Source: Epiperipatus broadwayi
Lineage: Eukaryota > Onychophora > Udeonychophora > Euonychophora > Peripatidae
Length of the DNA: 64,000 nt
Assembly (NCBI GenBank): GCA_028023455.1
Contig: JAQFVV010006200.1
Span: 2,346,738 to 2,410,737, forward strand
Reading direction: 5' to 3'
Both the position numbers and the translations under genes were made by a program. How positions within the stretch are numbered: position 1 is the stretch's first letter; each line of letters begins with the position of its first letter. Below, in pieces: positions 11,205 through 22,337 of this stretch. The notes under the pieces are model-generated. The model worked only from the letters and a program-made list of their open reading frames with translations. It was not told the origin of the DNA and searched no databases.

Positions 11205-11386
11205 CTCATTTGCATATGTTTTGCATACTACTTTGTTTTCTTGCCCTATTTCCTTGTTCTGCATCTCACATTACCGCTATGAATATGAGGCAAATGGCCT
11301 CGAAAGCGCTTAGCATATAATAATTTTTGGAATCGGTATAGCTTCTCATTCAAGTGTTTCATACACTTTTTAATTTGTATATTAAA
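10281..11386 (+). mobile_element. Penelope-like element, plus copy (5'-truncated), head-to-head with the minus copy
   Basis: Homology to the minus copy begins abruptly at GCCCTCACACTATATA (10282), inside the RT palm just before motif C. It extends through the 3' terminus to about 11386. The two copies face each other with a unique central segment of about 530 bp, producing a long-stem inverted repeat. Confidence 0.87.
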
Positions 11387-12570
11387 TTATCGAGGAAGAA
11401 GTTTAAAATCTGTATTATATTTAATAAAAAAAATTTACAAAAGTGATAGGCTCAGGGTTTTTATATTTCGATATTAATAAATGATAACTATTAATAAAGT
11501 TAAAAAACTATTATGATTAATCGTGATGCTGTTGAAAAATACAATAAACAACTTTTAATTATTTTATTCAAAGAGTACTTCAGTAAAAATATATTTGTGC
11601 TGTAATGCTATCAAATTTAACAGGTATATTTTAAAATGTTAATTTTAATTTAGCTTTATTAAAATTCCAAAATTTATTTATATAATATTAAAATGTTTTG
11701 TTTAATTTACATTAAATCTTTAAAAAAAATTGTGAAAGCAACCATTTAAAAAAAATCATGAGTTTTTACAAGGCTCAGTACATCTGGTTTTATAATAAAA
11801 TCCCCCCACCCCCCTAATATCTTGCACAAAGTTTTGATGAAAAGTTTCTAGAAAGCAGATAGTAAATTTATAAGTTTATAATTATCTATATTCTTTTTAT
11901 CACATTTTTATATACTAACAATGCAAATGGTTCATTCACTTTATTGCAACTATTTTTGTAGGCATCTTGCAAACAAAAATGTCATCTTTATCAACTTATC
12001 ATCATCAATTTTAACTACTTCAATAATAATAATAATATCTAGATTCAAAAGTTAAAGATTTTGCTATGGTTTAATAAAATATTTTAGTGAAGTTATACTA
12101 TAAATGGCAAGATCAAATCACACAAGAAACATTGAAATGAATATAGAAAATGGAGAAAGGTGTTACAAAAACTATTTAGGTAACTAGGACATTTTATGAT
12201 GATTATAATTTTATGTTTTCTCATGATTCAATATCTGTAATACTGCTGTCTTAAGAATATCCATAATAGAAGAAATACCACCTCTATAGAAATTGAGAAT
12301 AAAGTCACAAATATATACTTTTAACAGCTATAATATACAATTTTGGGATTGGGGAATTGTGATTTTTCCAAACCTGGAATTAATTATTTGCTATCCAGAA
12401 TGACAAACATAAATAATCTTTACCACAACAACTTTCTTTAACTTATAATTCACTTAGTATTACACATGAGATACTACATTTATTAAAATAGTTACTGATC
12501 AATATATATATATATATATATAGACTGCTAACTGTATCTAGTCTACCTAATCAAGTATTTATATTCTAAC
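11387..12570. other. AT-rich DNA with (AT)n microsatellite
   Basis: No gene was recognised. A (TA)n run lies at about 12502-12521, and a short C-run lies near 11800. Confidence 0.5.
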
Positions 12571-12946
12571 AGCCAAAGCTCTCTATACACTAGTGTTACC
12601 CTGTGCCAACCAGAGTAATCAATGGATGCCAGAAAAGCTTGTGCATAAAATCCCCATCTAGTGCCTACTCATCCAATATCACCAGACTAGTTTCTGGTTT
12701 GTGGCCTTCATCAGTGAGGAGCCTTGGATCTGAGAGCACTGCACCTAGATCTTAGGATCTAATGCAACCCCCCAGCAGTCACTTTTTATCTCTACTTAAC
12801 TACAAAACCATGAGAATGAAATTGAAAACACAATATTTTCAATCTAAACTCAATAGCTTATATAGTCATATGGGTCTGCATTCAGTTCAGCACCCACACA
12901 TTTTCATGTCTTCGGCTCTTTAACAACCACAGCCACCACTGCAACA
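12571..12946 (-). repeat. HH-A repeat copy
   Basis: A minus-oriented, nearly full HH-A copy. It holds the 3' block (GCTCTCTATACACTAG side), the conserved CAACCAGAGTAATCAATGG block, the hammerhead and the 5' block with TGCACCTAGATCTTAGGATC. It aligns block for block with 21000-21378. Confidence 0.8.
12671..12729 (-). ncRNA. HH-A hammerhead, core intact but helices weakened
   Basis: On the minus strand CTGATGA (12714-12708), GAAAC and TAGTC (C17 at 12685) are all present. Outer stem I pairs ATCCA/TGGAT. One stem I pair (T/C) and one stem II pair (C/A) are broken relative to the 33.8-kb copy. Core bases are preserved, but activity is less likely. Confidence 0.65.
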
Positions 12947-13360
12947 TTTGTTTAAAATTTCATAAAACTATTTTTTGCAGTACCCATTATTTAATAAGAT
13001 ACTTGCAGTATTCATGCAAACTAAATTTCTCCCATAATAATTTTAAAATATTCATAATATTTTTAATTATAATGTTCAAATAGTTAGTAAAACAACACTT
13101 ATAGAGTTCAAATAATTATAGATTGAGGTTTTTGAAAATAAAGAAAGAAAAAACATTTTTAACACTAAACACATACACAGAAAAAAAAATTAATCTCTCT
13201 TAAATCTCCCACTTCACAATCAGCAATCATATAATAATTCAAAAATTTTCTATTTATATAATGAATAATATTTTTAAAATAAAAAGTTATTTATTTTTTA
13301 CATATAAAAAAAAAGATGTGTACATAAAACTATAAAAAATTTCTCATTTATTCTAAAGCA

Positions 13361-13538
13361 CTAAACATCACATGATCACCATTTCTTATGGTAGCACATA
13401 ACTGTTATTAAACAGGCAAAACTCTCAGTCTGGGGATATGGGATGAGTAGGCACTAGATGGGAATTTTATGCATAAACCTTCTGGCATTCATTGATTACT
13501 CTAGTTGGCACAGGGTGTCACTACAGTATGTAGAGTTT
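13361..13538 (+). repeat. HH-A fragment inside the composite insertion
   Basis: 13361-13427 is the inverted 3' terminal block of HH-A (CTAAACATCACATGATCACC...). 13428-13538 is sense HH-A from AGTCTGGGG to GAGTTT. The junction is a strand inversion like the 5' inversions seen in twin-primed LINE insertions. Confidence 0.78.
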
Positions 13539-13540
13539 AT

Positions 13541-15090
13541 TTGTAGTTACACAACATATGGATATGAGTAGGAATGCAGATAAACAGTTATATATGAGTT
13601 TTATAAATATAGAGAAGGCATATGATAGAGTAAATAGAAATAGATTATGGATAAGTTTAGCAAATTTGGGAATGGATGAAGCTTTAATAGATATTATTAA
13701 GAAATTATATGAAAATAATTATTATATATATCAATTAGAGAATATAGAATCAATTAAAGTTAAAAATGGTGTGGGACTAAGGCAAGGATGCCCTATGTCA
13801 CCTATTTTGTTTGTGTTGTATTTGAGTAAAATGGAAAGAGCAATAGAAAGATTAGGAAGAGGGATAGAGATACCGTTAATAGGTAGTAAGGGAGTATTTA
13901 TTTTGTCAGGTCTTTTTTTTGCAGATGATATATTTTTGTGTGCAGAAAAAAGAGAAGATATGGAAGTTATGTTGAGGACATGTGCAAGGGTGGGTAAAGA
14001 GATGGGGATTAAATTTAGTGAAAAAAAAAAAAATATAATGATGGTTAATACTGAGGAAAGAGAAGATGTAGAATTTTTATTGGGAGATATTAAGTTAAGT
14101 GTGGTGAATAGATATAGTTATTTGGGAATTATTTTAAGTAATCAGAAAAATTATTTGGATGAATGGGAGAAAAAATTGATAAATGAAGCAAAGAAAAGAA
14201 AGGGATTGATAAAGAAATTAACAGTATTTTCATATAATAAATATGATGTAGCTAGAATTATATGGAAAGGAATTTAAGATTATTTAGAAAAAACTCAAAG
14301 GGAAGTAGGAAGACATGCATTGGATGCAGAAGTATGGACAACAAGGGAGGCAATTCAAGGAGAAATGGGATGGTCAAGTTTTCATATGAGAGATGCAAAA
14401 AGTAAAATGAAAATGTTTGGTAGATTGCAGTTTATGGATAATAAAAGAATAGCTAAAATAGTATTTAATTGGGTTATGAGTAAAGGGCAGGTAACAAGAT
14501 GGGTGAGAAAGGTAATGCGCTATGCAAAAGATTTGGATAAAGAATTTATATCAGTATATTTGTACAAAAGATGGGATGATTGTGTTAAGAGGATTATTGA
14601 GTGTTATAGTAGTAAGGAATGGGATAAAAGAATAGATTTATTAATAAAGACTAGGGAGTTAGAGAGATGGAGAAATAGTATGGAGAGTAAAAAGAGTTTA
14701 AATATATATAGAAATAAACAGAATATTAGGTGTGAGTTAATATATGATAATAATAAGGAAAGTAGTTTATTGTTTAAGGCTCGAACGGGATCTTTAGCTA
14801 CAAAAGAATATACATGTAAATGGAAAAATATGGGTGATTTATTTTGTAAATTATGTAAGGAAGGAATTGAAAATATTAGGCATTTGTTAATTGAATGTAA
14901 ATGTTTGAAAACAGAAAGGGTACATATAATGAAGTTGTGGAAAAATAAATATGAAAAGAGTGATTATACAGAAAGTGAATTATTGGTTTTTATGCTGGGT
15001 TTGGGAAAAGATAAGGGGGATTTAGATATAAAGGTTATAGAGTTGACAAAAATTATGTTGTGGAAATGGGATAGAGCAGATTATGGGTAA
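13541..15090 (+). pseudogene. Non-LTR retrotransposon reverse transcriptase with C-terminal CCHC-type knuckle
   Basis: One frame runs from the truncation point to TAA at 15088 and is interrupted only by TAA at 14275-14277. RT motifs in order: FINIEKAYDRVNR (motif A), GLRQGCPMSPILFVLYL (motif B), LFFADDIFLCA (catalytic FADD, motif C) and NRYSYLGIIL. The second half is basic and ends with a CX2CX8HX4C knuckle (CKLCKEGIENIRHLLIEC) typical of LINE C-termini. The endonuclease and first ORF are missing because of 5' truncation at about 13541. No Met is needed at 13558, since the frame is open from 13534. In an intact element the protein would carry out target-primed reverse transcription. With a single stop and clear motifs, this is the youngest LINE in the window. 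The clade is not assigned with certainty (CR1/L2/Jockey-like). Confidence 0.88.
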
Positions 15091-15213
15091 ATTTAGAGTG
15101 GGGAATGTAAAAGAAAGTGGCTAACAGGTTTATCTGGGCTTAATTGCTGAGATATTCTTGGCTTCGTTTAAGGAGAAGCCATAATACATCACATCACATC
15201 ACATCACATCCTG
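15091..15213 (+). repeat. LINE 3' UTR and (ATCAC)n tail
   Basis: A short 3' UTR containing GAGATATTCTTGGCTTCG and GGAGAAGCCATAATAC precedes five or so ATCAC repeats at about 15187-15210. Simple-repeat tails instead of poly(A) are usual for several non-LTR clades. The same end occurs at 25108 and 41653. Confidence 0.85.
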
Positions 15214-15227
15214 TTTATTCTAAAGCA

Positions 15228-15889
15228 ATTATATAACATAAAGACTGGTATAGATTCTGTATTACAGAACTTGAAATATTATTATTTTATATTTTAATCA
15301 GGTAGTTTTCATACTATGCTGTATCTATCTGTATCATTTCAATTATATGCTATCCAAAGAAAAAGGTAAACAAACAAACAAAAATGTAAATTAAAAAAAT
15401 ATTAAAATTAGCAAATTCTATAATATTCAAGCTGCATATTTTTTTTTAGTGCTGTGTGCATTCATGTAATATAAAAAACGTAAAATTAATAAATTTTACA
15501 ATATACTAGTAGTTGTTTTTTTCAGCACCATATACAATTATATATATATATTAATAAAATTTCTTCATTTTATTTTGAAAGCACTTACATTTTATTATTT
15601 TAATTATCATTTCTGAATTTGATATGCAGTATTTTGCACAATAAAATATTTTCTGAATATACTGCTAAAAGTTTTACAAAATTTTAGAACATACTAAAAT
15701 TTTATATTGACTTAAATCATCAAACTAATTAGAGAGATTCTAATTTTCTAATAATATGACCATTATTATGTTTCTATAAAAAAAAAAAAAAAGCATTAAA
15801 AAAAAAGAAATATCATCCAAAGCATAGTTAATAGTGAAGAAAGTCCAAACATTTTGCTATTTATTTTAAAAATCTTATTCTTATTATGT
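15228..15889. other. AT-rich DNA without a gene
   Basis: Homopolymer and (TA)n runs (15540-15550). Nothing coding was recognised. Confidence 0.5.
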
Positions 15890-16400
15890 TATAATCCTCC
15901 CTTCTCTCAGAAGTGGACTATTCCAGATGCCTCCTTATCTGATCGGATTAAGCATTGTTTGCCACATGCCAATAGGCTGATGTATGGATAAAAACATAGC
16001 CAATGATTATTACAGGCCAATAAGCAATGATGCTTGCTGAATCTGAAGGTTTTCAATAAGGTCAGGGATCTGTGTATAAATAATCAGCCTTTTGTGAGAA
16101 TCAGGGAAGAACATCTGTCTAACCTGAAAAGACTCTTTGCGTTCTCCCAGGGAAGCTCTGCTAACCTGAACAGCAGCAAGTATTCCCATTGATAGCACTA
16201 TGCTATTTAGTCTATGCAGCTAGGCAAGTCCCACAGAGACCGAATGCTGCTAAGACCACTCTCAACTTGAGGCAAGCTGTCTTGTACAGCTGGAAGAGCC
16301 ATACACCCTACCCTGTGAGGCAAGCCATTAGGTGTAGCTGGAAGGGGTAGGCAGAACCCAGAGTTTATTCTAAACTACAGTATATGTTGTAAATATTCAC
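15890..16400. other. Higher-GC island of unknown origin
   Basis: Base composition is clearly less AT-rich than its surroundings. Two diverged units of about 46 bp repeat at about 16268-16313 and 16314-16362 (each TGAGGCAAGC ... AGCTGGAAG). A 62-codon minus-strand frame (16010-16198) shows no recognisable domain. It could be an LTR or the end of a repeat; I cannot assign it. Confidence 0.4.
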
Positions 16401-16684
16401 TTGTATATATACTGTATATTGTATTGTATATATTTGTAGATATAATAAATATATTAATTGTAATATTTGTCTTAGTATTATTTTACATTATTTTCTGTTG
16501 TTTAGATCTGTAATCCAGATCAAACATAACATATTACTTCTATGAATGCATGATGGAACACACAATCAGTAAAATATATACAAATGTACCCTCTCAAAAA
16601 CTAATAATTATATTATTTTAAAAAAATTATATTATAATATTTATATATGCATATTATACATATGAAAAAGCATCTCTGTTATAT

Positions 16685-17044
16685 ATACATTAGAAGGGAC
16701 TCAGACTTTCAAGGTCCCTATAGCCATCCATTCTCATCTTATACAACCAATATCCATGACCACATACATATAAAAAAGATAAATGATCTCCAATATACAT
16801 ATTTTGTGCTGAACCAGCACTCATCTGTTGGTCCAGATCACCATCTCCCACACATATATATATAACCAGTGCTCAGTTTATATTAAGATAGCAAATCTTC
16901 AAATTTTAATGGACAAGCTTCAATCTTCTCCACCCTCCAACTCTTCATCCATCTATATCATTGAAAATCCGAGGATATAACACTCAAAGCCCTTGTTGAT
17001 GCCAATATTATTGTCATACCAATGTTGGCCTTAAATCAATCTGA
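16685..17044 (-). repeat. HH-B element, inverted-repeat form
   Basis: The left end has the B-box-like GACTCAGACTTTCAAGG block and a CATCTTATACAACCAATA block. The hammerhead region follows (16801-16860), then GCTCAGTTTATATTAAGATA and a long 3' part shared with 22338-22738. The minus-strand core reads CAGATGA and AAAA (U4 and G12 changed), so the ribozyme is dead. Confidence 0.72.
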
Positions 17045-17503
17045 TCCCTCACACATTGGATCTTAATATGTCCATTTAAATATACATAAGAAGAGTGGAA
17101 GAATACAGGCTGAATATGTAATATTTAACTACATGTACATTGCATATACTAAACTTAATGTAATTGGAAGGGACTTGAATTCAGACTTTCAAGCTGCCTA
17201 TAGCTATCTATTCCATCTTATATAACCAATACACATGATCACATAAATATGAAAAAGATAAATGATCTCCAATATAAATATTTTGTGCTGGTATGTGTTA
17301 TGTATGTGCCCATGAGTATTGATTATATAAAATGGAGTGGATAGCTGTACGAAACTTGAAAGTCTGAATTCAAGTCCCTTCTAATTACATTAAGTTTAGT
17401 ATATGCAATGTATATATAGTTAAATATTACATATTCAGCCTTTATTCTTTCCACCCTTCTTATGTATATTTAAATGGACAAATTAAGATCCTATGTGTGA
17501 GGG
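17045..17503. repeat. Palindrome of HH-B ends (about 200-bp arms)
   Basis: 17045-17245 and 17303-17503 are near-perfect reverse complements. They share CACACATTGGATCTTAAT, TGTCCATTTAAATATACATA, the AATACAGGCTGAATATG region and the TTCAGACTTTCAAG block. The centre holds a partial hammerhead flank. It reads as two HH-B copies joined end to end in opposite orientation. Confidence 0.8.
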
Positions 17504-18489
17504 GTGTGTGTTGATAAGTGTTGTTTGTTTGCAGTTCAAAAAATAATATGTATTCTATTCTAATCAATGTTTATCAACAAAATATGACTATTGTATCCTA
17601 TATAGGTTTGAATGTGGAAGAGGCTTGGAACAAAATATACTGTAATTCACAGTTCCACTGTATTTCTTAACTGAATGTTTGATGTTCTTATGCCGTCCAG
17701 ACATATTATTTTATTTGTATAAATAAACTCGATCAAAAACAAACAAAAAAAAAATAGTCAAAATATTAGTTAAAGTTGTTGCTGACAATAAATAAATATA
17801 AATTCAAAATGATATCTCTTCTGCTTTTCAATCCTGAATTTTTATTTTTTTGATTCAATTTCAAACTTGTATCAAAGCATAATTTTAATTTCAATTCTTC
17901 TAAATGCTTCCATTATATTATATGTTTTTTTTTCAAGGGTGATATTATATATCATATATGTAAGTTTATATATGCTTTACATATGTTATATATAAAAAAA
18001 ATAATTCAGGAGCAGCACTACGATTTTAAAAAACAAATGAAATATTTAATTACATAAAAACATTTTTTTAAATTATTCAGTACGAAAATTCTTCTAAAAT
18101 TATAAAAATTTTAAATTGGAAAATTAAAACATTCAAAACATTTAAAAATTAGAAAACTTAAAACAAAATTCTCTTTTTTTATAACAATAAAATTTTAAAT
18201 TTATATTTAAATAAAAATATTATTTCGCCATGCTGAAAAGCAATTAAACTTCCGGTAATTTTTTGTCTTTATTTAAACTTTTATTTTTAGTTAATTCTTA
18301 ATCCTGTTATCAATACTGTAAAAGAATTATCTTATTCAGTTAATGATACAAAACATTAAGTTATTTTATTATTTATGTGAAGGGTCAGACTGTCTCTTTC
18401 TATATTCAGAGGCTTTTTGCATATATTCCTTTCATTAAATTTCTTAATACCCACCAATACTTGAATATACAAGTATAATGTATATTTCA
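17504..18489. other. AT-rich DNA without a gene
   Basis: No coding or RNA feature was recognised. Several A- and T-runs are present. Confidence 0.5.
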
Positions 18490-20195
18490 AACTTTATAGG
18501 GAATTTGAACACAAACTTTCAAGTTTTCTTCAGCCATCCACTCTATCTTATTTAACCGATACCCATGACCACATAATGTGAAAAAGATAAATGACTATCT
18601 TAATATAAAATGAGCACTGATTAACTATAATAGTCAAATATCCAATAAAACGTATTTGTCCACAATGTTGTAATATATATATAAATTAAGTAATCAATGT
18701 AAATAAGATTGAAATAAACAATTAATGATAATTATACTTTAATATTTATCGAACGGCTTTCATCTCCATTGAGATCTTCTTAAGATATTTAATTATACAA
18801 ATCACATGATCAGTTAATTATATCCACTCCATCTACTGGACTTTATTAAATTGTACTTTAAATCATATACAGTATTTATACCTTATAATCAAATAAATAA
18901 ATAAATTTAATAAACTTTAACATCTTACACATGCATATAATTTACAATATATAATTGCCTGTTTAAAGTATTTAAATATATAATTAAACAATTTTAAAAA
19001 TATAAAAACAATAAATATTTTATCTTTATAAATATTATTTACATATTTATATTAATTTTCTATATCTTCCAATTACTTAACAAAGTCGACTTTCTTCCTA
19101 ATTTTGCTGAACCTTTAACCATATTTGCACATTTATCCTAATTTTCCTGAATATATAACATGTTATAATATATCCTCTTACAGTAATATTTTACATACTT
19201 TATAGCCTTTTTTACTTTCTCCACATTTCATTTTATACCCTCTATCTAAATAATGCAAATATGGTCCTGATCTCATAGATTTTCTATTAATTGGCTCTAT
19301 TGTGTTCCTTACCTCTCTCAATTGCTGTACATTTTCCACATCAAGACCATATTTGCATTATTTAGACACAGGGTATAAAATGAAATGTGGAGAAAATATA
19401 AAGGTTATAAAGTATGTCGAATATTGCAAGAGGATATATTATAAAATATTATATGTTCAGAAAAATTTGGATAAATGTGTAATACATGGTTAAAGGTCCA
19501 GCAAAATTAGGAATAAAGTGGGCATTGTTAAACAATTAGAAGATATAGAAAATTAATGTAAATATGTAAATAGTATTTATAATTACAAAAAAAAATCAAG
19601 TCAGATGACACATGACCTAATTTAATAAAGCTTGTGTTTACAAATGTTATATATAGAGCTAGTTAAGAGTTTGTTTTGCGAGCTCTATATATAATATAGT
19701 ATTTATAAAGATAAAATATTTGTTTTTATATGTTTTAAGTTGTAAATTATATGTATATGTAAGATATTAAAGTTTGATAAATTTATTTATTTATTTGATT
19801 ATAAGGGGTGAGTATATGATTTAAAGTACAATTTAATGTAATAATGTGCAGTAGATGGAGGGAATATAATTAACTGATCATGTGATTTGTCTAATTAAAT
19901 ATCTTGAGAAGGTCTTAGTAGAGATGAAAGGCAGTTGATAAATATTAAAATATAATTATCATTAGTTGTTTGTTTCAATCATATTTAGATTGATTATTTA
20001 ATGAGCACTGATTGTATATATGTGTGGGAGATGATGATCTAGACCAACTGATGAATGCTGGTTTAGCATGATATATATATATATATTGAAGATCATTTAT
20101 CTTTTTCACATGTATGTGATCATGTGGATCAGTTATATAAAATGGAGTGGCTGGCTGAAGAGAGCTAAAGTCTGTATTCAAATTCCCTTTAATTA
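18490..20195. repeat. Giant palindrome, about 0.8-kb arms
   Basis: The left arm (about 18490-19271) matches the reverse complement of the right arm (about 19342-20195), with a 70-bp centre (19272-19341). The inner boundary reads GCAAATATGGTC on the left and GACCATATTTGC on the right. The outer ends of both arms are HH-B termini. Inside each arm a second motif, a CTTAAGA/CTTGAGA box with stem and GAAAG (18740-18790 minus; 19903-19935 plus), marks another repeat family (E). The right arm carries an extra insertion (about 19590-19690) related to 39860-39990. Confidence 0.8.
20025..20096 (+). ncRNA. Degraded HH-B hammerhead
   Basis: CTGATGA (20048-20054) and a full 6-bp stem II (ATGCTG/TAGCAT, loop GTT) are intact. 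GAAA has become GATA (A14 to U), and stem III is replaced by an (AT)n expansion. It is not expected to cleave. Confidence 0.65.
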
Positions 20196-20199
20196 ATAT

Positions 20200-20999
20200 T
20201 CTCCAGCATTTTATTGACATGTTTGTTTTGATTATAAAAATGGTTATATATATATAGATTATTTTTTAAATCTTATTTAGTCCAATTTTCAATTTATTTT
20301 CAGTATATTTATATTTTTATATGTAAGATTGAATCTAATATGTTGTTACATGTGCAGTAAATTCAAATTAAAACCACTTCTAAAAAATTTTTTATTTCTA
20401 TATTTGTGTAAGTAGTAATAATGTATTCTTTACATAAAATATAGCCCTTTTTAATTTTTACATATAGTTAGACAAATAAGGGGGAAACAAATGTAAAAGA
20501 TACACTACAATAGACCCTGTATTCCTAGAAAACCCTCAGTGGTGAGTGAAATCACGGCAATATTAAAGCCTATATATAATATAAGTTAATTATTAAAATG
20601 TATACATTAAGATAAACAATAAACAAAAAAAAAAATAGAATAGAACAATTATTAAAAAAAAAAAACAGTAAAATAATAAATGGAGAGCATGGTCACATGA
20701 CTGACTGAATATTTATTGAATGCACAAATGAGGAAATGGTTGACCAATAGATAATTTCTGATGGCATTCATTCACTCAGATGTGAGCATAAAATTTATGA
20801 TCTAAATTTATGAATTTTTAATTTAATATTTTTTCAAACTATGGGTTGGAGAGAGAGCTACTAGTTGTATTTATCATTAAATAAATGATTAATAAACATT
20901 GTCTAACAATTAGAAAATTAAATAAACAATAAAAGAAGAATATAAAAAAAATTGTTTGTTTTCAATAAATTTGCAATATTAAATGTGATGTTTACTGGA
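20200..20999. other. AT-rich DNA without a gene
   Basis: No gene was recognised before the HH-A copy. Confidence 0.5.
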
Positions 21000-21378
21000 T
21001 TAACACCAATCCTGCCTAATAGGATAGTGGTGGCTATGGTTTTTAAAGAGCCAAGACAGTGAAAATATTATTGTGTCTTCAATTTCATTCTCATAGTTTT
21101 GTAGTTAAGTAGAGATAAAAGGTGGCTGCTGGAGAGTTGTATTTGATCCTAAGATCTAGGTGCAGTGCTCTCAGATCCAAGGCTCCTCACTGATGAAGGC
21201 CACAAGCCAGAAACTAATCTAGGGATATTGGATGAGTAGGCACTAGGTAGGGATTTTATGTACAAGACTTCTGGCATCCATTGATTACTCTGGTTGACAC
21301 AGGGTGACACTACTGTATGCAGAATTTAGCCTTGTTTAATAACAATTATGTGCTAGTATAAGCGATGGTGATCATTTA
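21000..21378 (+). repeat. HH-A repeat copy, near full length
   Basis: Block order: AGTGGTGGCTATGG, then ATTTCATTCTCATAG and TTTTGTAGTTAAGTAGAGAT. These are followed by TAAGATCTAGGTGCAGTGCT, the hammerhead, GATGAGTAGGCACTAG, CATCCATTGATTACTCTGG, ACTACTGTATGCAGA and the end block ATGGTGATCAT. It is the best reference for the family's overall structure. Confidence 0.82.
21175..21233 (+). ncRNA. HH-A hammerhead, core intact, two helix changes
   Basis: CTGATGA 21190-21196, stem II GGC/GCC with loop CACAA, GAAAC 21210-21214 and cleavage triplet ATC ending at C21219. Changes relative to the 33.8-kb copy: the stem III G is now A, and stem I position 1.2 G is now A. Outer stem I ATCCA (21175-21179) with TGGAT (21229-21233) is kept. 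Confidence 0.7.
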
Positions 21379-21559
21379 AATTTGCAATATATTTAAAATA
21401 AATGAAGAGAAAAAATGGAATTTATAAACAAATGTTTATGAACAACACCTTAAAATATATACTGTTATGATGAATCAGATTAATAGATTAAGAGAGGAAT
21501 TATAATTGTGGTTTGAGAAGATTGAAGCCTGTCCAGTAAAATTTAAGAAATTGCTATCT

Positions 21560-21755
21560 TAATATCAACCGAGCACTGATTGTTATACTTGTGTGGGAGA
21601 TTATGACCTGGCCCAATTGATGGTTGGGGTTTCTGCATGAAATGCATATATTGGGGATTATTTATATTTTTTGCATGTATGTAGTTGTTTGAGATGAAGA
21701 AGACAAATATAGAGTGAAAAATCCTAAGTTCAAATCCCTCTACTTACATATATAA
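21560..21755 (+). repeat. HH-B element, degraded
   Basis: GAGCACTGATTG and GTGTGGGAGATTATGACCTG lead into TTGATGG (C3 and A9 changed), then a stem remnant and GAAATGCAT. TTGGGGATTA and the B-box-like GTTCAAATCCC (near 21730) follow. The ribozyme is not functional. Confidence 0.65.
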
Positions 21756-22337
21756 AAAACATTCAATATAAGCAAAATTGAGTATTAAGTTTTGTGAAAA
21801 ATAATAAAATGATAAAAACATTCTTGGAAATAATAGGCAACCCTTGAGAGAAACACATTTAGAGGTTTATAGAATATAAATGTTAAAAATAATAATTTGT
21901 AAAAATAAAATTAAACATATTTTGAAAAAATGATCAACTATTAAGAGACGAGAAACCAAACAAAAACATATTTCCAAGTGAAGAGAAATGAGAATGGATA
22001 ATCTGCATAGCATAAAGAATACTTCAAGTCTCTAGCGTGAATTTGATATGAATGCCAATGTAAAGGCAGACTTATAATAATTTGGAAAAACTGAAAATGA
22101 ATAATTTGGAAAATTATGACATATTAAAAACAGCACTTCATCTGTATAAAAAAAGTTTTAGAGGTTACATTCTGAATGAAAAATTCAAGAATCATACATA
22201 AAGTGTCAGAGAATTTGATGGTAACTAAACTTATCTGCTTTAATAAAGATGATATTTTGCAAAACTCTACATGAATACTGCTTACACATTACTTTTAATA
22301 TTTGAAATACAGGAATTCTTCATGTACCTGGAGCTTA

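Larger units (their letters stand above)
13347..15227 (+). mobile_element. Composite insertion: HH-A fragment fused to a 5'-truncated LINE, 14-bp duplication
   Basis: TTTATTCTAAAGCA occurs exactly at 13347-13360 and 15214-15227. Everything between behaves as one insertion: an inverted HH-A terminal piece (13361-about 13427), a sense HH-A piece beginning AGTCTGGGG next to the ribozyme cleavage site and ending GTAGAGTTT (about 13538), then a LINE running from inside its RT to its (ATCAC)n tail. A target-site duplication around both parts implies a single target-primed event with template switching. Confidence 0.8.

Noticed and set aside
15183-15210. Short ATCAC repeat as a possible CRISPR or satellite array
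   Set aside because: It is the simple-repeat tail of the LINE; there are no spacers.
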